This document shows, in pieces, positions 6,818 to 14,300 of a stretch of 19,358 bases of DNA. This DNA comes from UMGS946 sp048421225. GTDB lineage: Bacteria > Bacillota > Clostridia > Christensenellales > CAG-138. How positions within the stretch are numbered: the first letter of the stretch is position 1; each line of letters opens with the position of its first letter. The notes under the pieces were generated by a model, which was given only the letters and a program-made list of their open reading frames with translations, had not been told where the DNA came from and ran no database searches. Location of the stretch: positions 1 to 19,358 of the forward strand of contig DBFNRV010000097.1 of assembly GCA_048421225.1 (NCBI GenBank), written 5' to 3'. Made by a program: the position numbers and the translations under genes.

Positions 6818-6861
6818 ATAAATTGGCCCAAATTTAACTTCTGGGATCAATAGGTATTATC

Positions 6862-6870
6862 TGCTATAAT
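6862..6870 (+). promoter_or_regulatory. Extended -10 promoter for the acetyltransferase pair
   Basis: TGCTATAAT is a perfect extended -10 element. The -35 region (TGGGAT near 6842-6847) is poor, as is common with extended -10 promoters. Transcription would begin near 6877, about 24 bases before the GTG start at 6901. Confidence 0.7.
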
Positions 6871-6900
6871 ACCTGTATATTGATTTGGAGGTGTTGCGGG

Positions 6901-7353
6901 GTGGATGATATTACATATTGCAGCGGAAAACTCCCATGCGAGAATGAGCTTTTCGGCCTGTACGGCCCGATGGGCTGGACGGCCTATATTGACGATATGG
7001 AGTCGGCAATGGCTGGACTGAGAGGCTCGCTCGCGGTATACACCGCATGGGCGGACGGCAAGCTGATTGGGATGCTCAGGCTTATTGGCGATGGACATAC
7101 GGTGGCCTATGTTCAGGATTTGCTTGTTGAGCGCGGGTTTCAGAACAGGGGCATAGGAACGGCGCTGATGCGAATGTTTTTAAACCAATATGGGCATGTA
7201 CGGCAGAAGGTGCTGCTCACCGATATTGCAACGCCCGCGGCCATTAGGTTTTATGAAAGGTTTGGCTTTGTTGTCACGGGAAACGTTGGCTGCGTAGCCA
7301 TGATTTGGATAAGCGGTTCGGCGGGGGGAACCGCCCGAACCGGCAATAGTTGA
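6901..7353 (+). CDS. GNAT family N-acetyltransferase
   Basis: The protein has 150 residues. I start it at the GTG at 6901, which lies 9 bases after TTGGAGG; an in-frame TTG at 6880 comes before that site. GNAT enzymes move an acetyl group from acetyl-CoA to an amine. The fold is visible as ADGKLIGMLRL (strands 2-3), VAYVQDLLV (strand 4), the acetyl-CoA pyrophosphate loop QNRGIG (81-86, motif A Q/R-x-x-G-x-G/A) with its following helix, and FYERFGF (117-123) near the C-terminus. The pattern YVQDLLV-x8-RGIGTALM followed by LLTD and FYERFGF matches a common small single-domain Firmicutes subfamily. The substrate cannot be read from the sequence. It is probably co-transcribed with a second GNAT gene 15 bases downstream, and its promoter is divergent from the PPQTGD surface gene. 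Confidence 0.9.
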   Translation: MDDITYCSGKLPCENELFGLYGPMGWTAYIDDMESAMAGLRGSLAVYTAWADGKLIGMLRLIGDGHTVAYVQDLLVERGFQNRGIGTALMRMFLNQYGHVRQKVLLTDIATPAAIRFYERFGFVVTGNVGCVAMIWISGSAGGTARTGNS

Positions 7354-7368
7354 AGGCTGGGCTAATAT

Positions 7369-8085
7369 ATGGTTGATGTTGAAGGGCTTGCTTTAAAATA
7401 TCTTAATAATAATCCGTTGCTCCACGCGTGCATGATAGATTCGATTAATCGTGGAGCAGCCCGTGTCCTTTATGCCGCGGACGACGGAGTGCTTGCGCAC
7501 GACGCGGCGGCGCAGACGCATATGCTCAGCGCGGCCCGCGCGGAAAGCGCGGAACGGATGATCGGCATGCTGGATAGGAGCGTTGTTATGCTGGTACTGC
7601 ACCAGCCGCAATATTCGGCGCGCGCGCGTGCGATCCTTGGCCTGAATGGGGATGAAATGCTGTGCGTTAACGCTGTGTACACGCGCGATACGCCGATAAG
7701 AGCGCCTCATCCGGGCATTGATATCGTTAGGCTTGCGCCCGGGGACGCGGCTTTCGTAGCCCGCCATTACTCACAGATAGATGACGTCCGCCACATACGT
7801 GAGCGAATCGGGGCGGGTATGTTTGGGGCCGTAGCGGACGGGGCTATGGCTGGATTCATAGGCACGCATACGGAGGGCTCTATAGGTATGCTTGAGATAC
7901 TGCCCCAGTTTCGACGCAGGGGGATAGCTTACGCCCTAGAAGCGCATATGATAGATTACCTTCTCACACAAGGGCGCACGCCCTATGGCCAGATCGTGGT
8001 GGGAAATGAAGCGTCTTTAGGGCTTCAGCGCAGGCTTCACATGGAGCTTTCAAAGGACAGGCTTGTATGGCTGTTCAGGGATTAA
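7369..8085 (+). CDS. Second GNAT acetyltransferase with N-terminal extension
   Basis: The protein has 238 residues and begins at an ATG 15 bases after the previous stop, with only a weak ribosome binding site (AAGGCTGG), so translational coupling is likely. The N-terminal half (1-115) is a divergent domain that may be a degenerate first GNAT-like fold. The C-terminal half is a GNAT catalytic domain with IGMLEILPQ (strand 4), FRRRGIA (181-187, the acetyl-CoA loop) and its helix, then a strand with QIVVGNEASLGLQRRLHME (end of the fold). It has no membrane or export signals, so it should act in the cytoplasm. The substrate is unknown. It is distant from its neighbour in sequence and clearly not a recent duplicate. 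Confidence 0.85.
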   Translation: MVDVEGLALKYLNNNPLLHACMIDSINRGAARVLYAADDGVLAHDAAAQTHMLSAARAESAERMIGMLDRSVVMLVLHQPQYSARARAILGLNGDEMLCVNAVYTRDTPIRAPHPGIDIVRLAPGDAAFVARHYSQIDDVRHIRERIGAGMFGAVADGAMAGFIGTHTEGSIGMLEILPQFRRRGIAYALEAHMIDYLLTQGRTPYGQIVVGNEASLGLQRRLHMELSKDRLVWLFRD

Positions 8086-8346
8086 TGGAAGGCCGGTTAT
8101 TGATATGGAGCCTTGCGCCGGCAGGCCTTTGGCGGAGAAAACGCTTCAACTCCAAGTTCAATTTCCGTACTCTAGAAGCGGCATAAAAAGTTTATCATTG
8201 GACGGACCCTTAACCTATAAGCAATGGGCAACGCACAGGGGGGTTATCCTTTTATGCGCGGCTCCTATATCCGTAGAATAATAAAAAGCGGATTGCAGCG
8301 TTAAAGCCAAAACGGCGCCTTGGTCCCGCTTGGAGGGCAGAGCGTT
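8086..8346. other. Non-coding stretch between convergent genes
   Basis: About 260 bases lie between the acetyltransferase stop and the shared terminator. I see no ribosome binding site with a credible start, RNA gene or repeat. A 72-codon open frame overlapping the end of the acetyltransferase gene (8063-8281) has no ribosome binding site and is not convincing. Confidence 0.5.
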
Positions 8347-8374
8347 AAAAAAGCGGCGTGAGCCGCTTTTATTT
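8347..8374. terminator. Bidirectional intrinsic terminator
   Basis: AAAAGCGGC-GTGA-GCCGCTTTT gives a perfect 9-bp stem with a 4-base loop. A T-run follows on both strands (TTTTATTT on +, TTTTTTAAC on -). It therefore can serve both the acetyltransferase pair and the convergent ABC operon. Confidence 0.9.
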
Positions 8375-8450
8375 GAGGGTTAAGCCATATATTCCGCCGT
8401 ATCCATGCCGCTCAGGGGAGCCGGACGGACGGATGCATATTATCCATTTG

Positions 8451-10034
8451 TCACGCTACGTCCAGCCGACGGAACTTCTCAGTGCCCTTCGTAGACAGCA
8501 GCCTGCGGAGTATAATTGAGATGAGCAGCAGAAGCATTGCCCAGGCAAGCATGAATTGGGCGGCATGCGCCATCAATATCTCCACAGTAAAGAGCAGAAC
8601 CATTGGCACAGCCACTATTACCATGCCCACAAGCACGCAAACCAGTACGCTTGCTCCCTGCTTTACAAATTCGGTGTCGTGCTTCCAGTCAAGCTTGGGA
8701 AGAAGCAGGTTTGACCAAAGCCCTGAAATACCGCTGAATAAGGCGTATATAACCGGAACAAGGTATATCACCAGGATCCATATGCCCTTTATATCAAACA
8801 CGAACAGCGCTATTGTGGAGTTTATCAGCGCAAACGCAAGCATCATGGTATTGTTCAGCCTAAGCTTTGCCCTAAGCGCCAGGCCGCCGCTTACCGGCAG
8901 CGACTTCAGCAGCCAAAGGCGGTTGCCCTCGGCCGATATAAGGCAGCTTGTGGCGGGGGACATGGAGACGAAAAACCCTAACGCCACCGAAACTATTGAT
9001 GCGACTATGGGCATTATCTCAGGCATTGTTAGAAGCTGTTTTATTTCACCCTTAATAAAGAATATTGCCCCAACGCACAAAATAGTTCCCATTATAGGAC
9101 CGGACATGACGTTTAGCACGAAGATGGGCGACGCTGTAAAGCGCTTCCATTCGCGCCTGTACAATGCCTTTGATATAGAGCTGGCCTCCGCGCCTTTAAA
9201 TTTATAGCCGCGCTTTTGCCTTACAGAGTTGATTCTGTCGTAGAGAGGCCCAAACAGCTTGGCCGCGATAAGCCCCAATAACGCTATTGAAGCTGCATTT
9301 AACAGGACAAACAGCGCCGTATACGCCCAGTTGCCCCTTATGCCGTATGTAAACCATTGAAGCGGAGGGTATATCGAACCAAGGCCGCCGGCCATATTGC
9401 CTATAGCCATGCTGGTGTTGGCAATGAATATAGCAAAGAACATTCCAAAGAAGAACAGCAGGTTTGTAATGATCCCTATTATATTCTTCTTTTTAAACAG
9501 CGTTGAAAACAGCGCCAGAAGCACGCTGATCAGCGAACCCAGCGCAATGGGCACCATTGGCGCGGTAAGGATCATAAGCGCGTATGACAGTATCATGCCG
9601 GCCGATATCTCAGCCATCCTCATATAAGCTATCAGCGTTCCGGGTACAAACATTATCATGTTGATAACTGCGCTGACATAGAGCAGAAGCAGCCTGCTCA
9701 ATACGATGGCGCGTTTACTCACCGGCAGGGAGAGGACGGCGTCATGATCCTTTCCGCCGAACAGCACCGAATATCCGCTTGCGACGCTCGTAATAAGCGT
9801 CAGCATTATGCATGCTATTACGCCAAGGGAAAGGATGGCCTCGGGCTGCACATAACCGGACATTGCGCCCACTTGAACGCCGAATATAAATACAAAATAC
9901 AGGGAAAGGAAAACGATCACGATCACGGACATCCATGCCCTCCGCTTTTCCTTAGGGTCCTTTGAAAAGCGGGCCTTGTTTATATTAAGTAGGCTCTTTA
10001 GCTGGAGCCCGCAGAGCTGCTTAAATCCCTTCAT
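8451..10034 (-). CDS. ABC-2 type exporter permease
   Basis: The protein has 527 residues and is almost entirely hydrophobic helices (about a dozen membrane segments). It has a basic cytoplasmic N-terminus (KARFSKDPKEKRR, 20-32). A conserved-looking cytoplasmic segment GGKDHD (93-98) followed by LSLPVS (101-106) is typical of large clostridial ABC-2 permeases sometimes listed as putative ABC exporters; a related segment lies near LWLLKSLPVS in the second half. This suggests an internal two-fold repeat. It overlaps the upstream ATPase gene by four bases (ATGA), so the two are translationally coupled and form one transporter. In such systems the substrate is often a lipid, peptide or drug, but nothing here identifies it. 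Confidence 0.87.
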   Translation of the reverse strand: MKGFKQLCGLQLKSLLNINKARFSKDPKEKRRAWMSVIVIVFLSLYFVFIFGVQVGAMSGYVQPEAILSLGVIACIMLTLITSVASGYSVLFGGKDHDAVLSLPVSKRAIVLSRLLLLYVSAVINMIMFVPGTLIAYMRMAEISAGMILSYALMILTAPMVPIALGSLISVLLALFSTLFKKKNIIGIITNLLFFFGMFFAIFIANTSMAIGNMAGGLGSIYPPLQWFTYGIRGNWAYTALFVLLNAASIALLGLIAAKLFGPLYDRINSVRQKRGYKFKGAEASSISKALYRREWKRFTASPIFVLNVMSGPIMGTILCVGAIFFIKGEIKQLLTMPEIMPIVASIVSVALGFFVSMSPATSCLISAEGNRLWLLKSLPVSGGLALRAKLRLNNTMMLAFALINSTIALFVFDIKGIWILVIYLVPVIYALFSGISGLWSNLLLPKLDWKHDTEFVKQGASVLVCVLVGMVIVAVPMVLLFTVEILMAHAAQFMLAWAMLLLLISIILRRLLSTKGTEKFRRLDVA

Positions 10035-10741
10035 TCTTCGATCAACTCCAAAAATACGTCTTCAAGGGTCGTATTCCCCTTCACCGTTGCGGTGGGTCCG
10101 CTTACTACGAGCCGGCCATCCTTAATTATGGCTATCTTGTTGCACAGGCTTTCCGCAACTGGAAGCACGTGCGTTGAAAAGAATATGGAGGCGCCCTTGT
10201 CGCACATCTCCTTCATTATTTTTTTAAGCGTATGCGAAGCAACAGGGTCAAGCCCCACGAAAGGCTCGTCGAGCACCATTAGCTTAGGATCGTGTATAAG
10301 CGCCGATACGATGCAGAGCTTCTGCTTCATTCCGTGGGAGTATGAGGATATCAGCTCGCCCAGCCTGTCGGTTATGGACATGGCGTCGGCATATCTCTTT
10401 ATCCGCTCGTCGCGCATGGTCCTGCTAACCCCGTATATGTCCGCGATAAAGGTAAGGTACTGAATGCCTGTAAGATAGTCGTATATATCGGGGTTGTCCG
10501 GTATATACGCAAGATCCTGCTTGCAGCGCATGGGGTCGGCCTTGACCGAGACGCCGTTTATAAATATATCGCCCTCGGTGAAGTCCAGCACGCCGACCGC
10601 GCTGCGGATGGCCGTAGTTTTGCCGGCTCCGTTATGGCCTATAAAGCCATATATGTCGCCAGGCTCGACATGAAGCGTAAGATTTTCTACAGCACGCTTC
10701 CCACCCCTATAGGTCTTTGAAAAGTTTTCAAATCTGAGCAT
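10031..10741 (-). CDS. ABC transporter ATP-binding protein
   Basis: The protein has 236 residues and begins at an ATG 7 bases after GGAGGAG. All motor motifs are visible: Walker A GHNGAGKT (35-42), ABC signature YSHGMKQK (134-141, a variant of LSGGQ), Walker B LMVLDEP (154-160) with the catalytic glutamate, D-loop GLDP, and the switch histidine H191 in STHVLP. The Q-loop position reads AYIPDNPDIYDYLT, where aspartate replaces glutamine, as in many ABC-2 exporter ATPases of this type. It powers the permease encoded just downstream, working on the inner face of the membrane, most likely as a homodimer with permease subunits. The operon has its own promoter and may be controlled by repeats around it. 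Confidence 0.95.
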   Translation of the reverse strand: MLRFENFSKTYRGGKRAVENLTLHVEPGDIYGFIGHNGAGKTTAIRSAVGVLDFTEGDIFINGVSVKADPMRCKQDLAYIPDNPDIYDYLTGIQYLTFIADIYGVSRTMRDERIKRYADAMSITDRLGELISSYSHGMKQKLCIVSALIHDPKLMVLDEPFVGLDPVASHTLKKIMKEMCDKGASIFFSTHVLPVAESLCNKIAIIKDGRLVVSGPTATVKGNTTLEDVFLELIEE

Positions 10742-10785
10742 TATTGGTCTCCTCCAAAGGTTTTTTCAGTTTACGGCTATGCCAG

Positions 10786-10820
10786 ACAAACCGCCGCCCC
10801 AATTATCGCATACAAACCGC
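10786..10820. promoter_or_regulatory. Direct repeats at the ABC operon promoter
   Basis: ACAAACCGC occurs at 10786-10794 and again at 10812-10820, 26 bases apart. The second copy sits inside the promoter spacer, and the first covers the expected transcription start. A third near-copy, ACAAACCGG, lies at 10894-10902 within a short palindrome (AACCGGTT). Such placement would suit a repressor; small ABC exporters of this kind are often controlled by GntR-family proteins, but no such gene is present here. Confidence 0.45.
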
Positions 10821-10830
10821 TAGTTTTCAA
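10802..10830 (-). promoter_or_regulatory. Promoter of the ABC exporter operon
   Basis: On the - strand, TTGAAA (10830-10825) and GATAAT (10807-10802) are 17 bases apart. The -10 box is preceded by TGC, giving an extended -10. The start would be near 10795, about 54 bases before the ATG. Confidence 0.75.
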
Positions 10831-10950
10831 TATTCTATAAAAAAATATGTTCGGTTCAGCGTTAAGATTGGATTAGAGAAAATGAAATTATGTACAAACC
10901 GGTTGTGGCGCCGGTGAGCTGAAAAGCTTTATTAAATGCACGCCGCGCTC

Positions 10951-11096
10951 AGGTTTTTAAAATATTTACCGGGAAATACGGTCGGGCGGCCGGCGGCTGT
11001 ACGGCGCCGTAAAAACCTCAAGGCCTTCAGCCTATAAAAGGTTACGGCCTGGACGCGGCGAAAGGCCGCAAAGGAACGGCAAGCCCCGCGCGGGCT
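10951..11096. other. Run of GC-rich hairpins between divergent transporters
   Basis: AGGTTTTTA (10951-10959) is the exact reverse complement of TAAAAACCT (11010-11018) and can enclose two GC-rich hairpins. Beyond it come AGGCC/GGCCT (about 11020-11050), GCGGC-GAAAG-GCCGC (11055-11069) and AGCCC-CGCGC-GGGCT (11082-11096). No protein gene is credible here. A possible - strand promoter lies at 11151-11179, so the block could be a small RNA or a long leader of the ABC operon. It could also be eroded repeat sequence. Confidence 0.35.
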
Positions 11097-11150
11097 GTAC
11101 GCATCCCTTGCCTTTGAGCATGTCCAATATAAAAGTTCACATTCTGTACG

Positions 11151-11179
11151 ATTGTATAACACATGCTTTTTGCAAACAA
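11151..11179 (-). promoter_or_regulatory. Possible divergent promoter on the - strand
   Basis: On the - strand, TTGTTT (11179-11174) and TACAAT (11156-11151) are 17 bases apart. It would transcribe leftwards into the hairpin block and toward the ABC operon. Its -35 box is weak. It overlaps the + strand promoter of the RND gene. Confidence 0.4.
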
Positions 11180-11200
11180 AATTCGGCATTGTGTTATAAT
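11170..11200 (+). promoter_or_regulatory. RND gene promoter within a symmetric inverted repeat
   Basis: TTGCAA (11170-11175) and a perfect TATAAT (11195-11200) are 19 bases apart. The -10 is extended (TGTTATAAT), which can compensate for the long spacer. TATAACACA (11155-11163) and TGTGTTATA (11190-11198) form a perfect 9-bp inverted repeat, one arm of which covers the -10 box. A regulator bound to it would block transcription. The predicted start is near 11207, about 120 bases before the ATG. Confidence 0.65.
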
Positions 11201-11329
11201 TCAAATCATACATGTGAAAAGTGGTAAAACGCCGCATGGGCGGTATGCAGCGCGAACAGCTTAATAACAGCGCGCCAATGCGGGAGCCGTTTGCAAAATT
11301 CATGTATTCGTATTGATGGAGGAAAATCT

Positions 11330-14300
11330 ATGTTGCCAAAATATAGTGTAAAAAGGCCTATGACCGTAATTATGGCGATAATGCTCGTCATAGTCCTTGG
11401 GGTGATCGCGTTTACGAATATGACTACGGACCTATTGCCAAGCATGGATTTTCCATACATAGTAGTGCTTACGACATACGGAGGGGCGAGTCCGGAAAAG
11501 GTTGAATCCGTGGTAACGGAGCCGTTTGAAAGCGCGGTTTCAACGCTTGGCGGCATAGAGAACGTGTCCAGCATATCGGCGGAAAACATGAGTATGCTCA
11601 TACTTGAGTTCTCATACGGCGTGGATATGGACAGTACCATGATAGAGCTTAACAGCCGCATAGACATGGTGACGGCACAGCTTGACGATTCGGTGAGCCA
11701 GCCCGTATACATGAAGATAAACCCTGATATGCTCCCTGTAATGGTCATCAGCGTGGCCAACGAGGGTATGAACGAAATTGACACATCGCTTTTCGTATCA
11801 GAGAATGTAATACCAGCTCTTGAAAGGGTCAGCGGCGTCGCTTCGGTGTCCGCTAGCGGCCTGGTTGAGGAAGAGATACTTGTCACGCTATCCACAGACA
11901 AGATAAATAAGCTCAACGACAGGATATTGGGCACGGTGGACGGCGAGCTTTTAAAGGCTCAGCAGCAGCTCCGCGACGCCGAGGATGAGCTTGGCAGCCA
12001 AATGGAGCTTTTGTCCAGCCAGGAGAAGGAACAGCGGGATAAGCTTAACTCCGCGCAGAATGCGCTTAACAGCGGTATGAGCCAGGTTGAGGACGGCCTT
12101 GAACAGATAGGAACGGGCCGGAACCAGCTTGAGCAGCAGCTTCAATCCCTGAGGGAGCAGCGAAGCCAGCTCGAGGCCCTGATACAGGGCGTTGAGCGAA
12201 TGCCCCAGCTGGAGCTTGCCATAGCGGCGGCTCAGGCGGCTGTAGACCAGATAGAGATGGGTATTCCTTCCGCAAGGGAGGAGCTGGACAGGTTAATCGA
12301 ACGCAGGGCCGCCTTACAGGCCGAGCTTGACGCGCTGGAGGACATACCGGAAAACGCTGGGGCGCGCGCCGAGCTGATACGGCAGATTGAAGCCCTTGAC
12401 ACGGCTATTGATACGGCCGAGGATGTGCTAAGGCGGCTAGAGGAGCGCTTGCCGGATCTAAAAAGCACCTTGGAAGAGCTGATAGGCCAAAAACAGATGC
12501 TGGACGAGGCGCTCGCCGCGCTTGGAAATCCCACAGAAGATGAACTCAATATCATGCTTGGCCAGCTGGACGACGGCATAGCGACATGTGAATCAATGCT
12601 TCTAGAACTTAACGGCCAGGAGGATACCCTAAATAAAACCCAAACCGACCTGATCGCTAAACAGAATGAGCTTAAAAGCGGAAAGAGCAGGCTTGAGTCC
12701 GAACTTTCCAAGGCGCGTGACCTGCTAAGCGAAGCACAGGCCCAGCTCGACGCGTCGCAGGCCGAGTTCGAGCAGTCCCGCGACGAGGCCTATGAAAAGG
12801 CGGATATCGGAGGGATAATAACCCCCGAGATGATAAGCTCCATCCTGATGGCGGATAACTTTTCCCTTCCGGCGGGCTATCTCACCGACGGCGGCATACG
12901 CTACGCTGTAAAGATAGGCGACCCCTTTTCAAGCGTGGACGAGATAGCCGGCCTTGAGCTGTTCACCTCCGAGGCCGGCGGCATAGGCGCTGTAAAGCTT
13001 TCAGACGTTGCGGATGTGGGGATATCGGACAATTCGGGCGAGGCGTATGTCAAGCTCAACGGCGGCAACGGCGTGTTGATGACTGTAGAGAAGCAGAGCA
13101 ATGTATCCACGTCTGAGGTTTCGCACGGGCTGCTCGAAGCCATGGACCAGCTTAGGGCCGAGTACAGCGGGTTAAATATAGCTCCGCTCATGGACCAGGG
13201 CATATATATAGATGTAGTAATAGATTCAGTTATAAGCAACCTGCTTATGGGCGGCCTTTTAGCTATAATAATACTAATGGTATTTCTTAGAAGCGTCAGG
13301 TCGACCTTCATAGTCGCTGTAAGCATCCCTATAAGCCTTATGCTTGCTGTAGTGCTTATGTACTTTACAGGCGTCAATCTCAACATTCTTTCGCTTGCCG
13401 GTCTTGCGCTGGGCGTGGGCATGCTGGTTGACAACAGCATAGTAACCATTGAAAATATATATAGAATGAGGCTTATGGGCATGCCTGCCGCGAAGGCCGC
13501 GCTGAGGGGCGCGCGTCAGATATCCGGCCCGGTATTCGCTTCCACGCTAACAACGGTTTGCGTTTTCCTTCCTATAGTTTTTACCCAGGGAATTACCAGG
13601 GAGCTGTTTGTTGACATGGGCCTGACGATAGCCTATTCGCTGCTTGCAAGCCTTGTTGTGGCGCTTACGCTGGTGCCTGCGCTCTCGTCCACAATGTTAA
13701 AAAAGAAGGAGCAGCAGATTTCGAAAAAGCACGAGAAGACGGCGAACGCATACGGGAAACTGCTCTCATATACCCTAAAGCACAAGCTTCCTACAATGAT
13801 AATTGTAGTGGCGCTGCTGGGTTTGAGCGTGCTGGCCGTATTTAATATGGGCACCGAATTTATCCCCGAATCCGATTTTTCCGAGGTCACCGTTACGGTA
13901 ACGCCGGAGGACGAGAATATAGAGGACGAGGACCTGCGTGCCATGAGCGACGAACTGATGCAGAGGATCATGGATATGGATTCCGTTTCGGCTGTCGGCG
14001 CTATGCAGAGCGTCAGCATGATGGGCATGTCAAGCGGGGGGCTTAGCATGTATGTCGTACTTGAGGAAGACCGCGATTTTACCAGCATGGATTTTTCACA
14101 GCGGGTAATAGACATTGCGGACGACCTGCCGTGCAGTATCTCCGCAAATACCGCCATGTCCAACATGACCAGCTTCCTAGGCTCGGGACTGTCCTATCAG
14201 ATATGCGGCGACGATCTTGAGGAGCTTAGGAGGGTTGCTACGGACGTCATGAATATGATAGCGGACGTCGAGGGGACCTATAATGTATCAAGCGGCGTTG

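Noticed and set aside
8063..8281. Small 72-codon gene after the acetyltransferase pair
   Set aside because: It overlaps the end of the acetyltransferase gene, has no ribosome binding site, and its translation has no signal or motif.
11190..11200. Mobile-element end suggested by the inverted repeat near 11155-11198
   Set aside because: No transposase gene, no target duplication, and the arms coincide with promoter -10 boxes, so a regulatory role is simpler.
11206..11934. A 242-codon frame on the - strand at the start of the RND gene
   Set aside because: It is low-complexity (Ser/Thr-rich), without a ribosome binding site, and is antisense to a clearly conserved RND segment.
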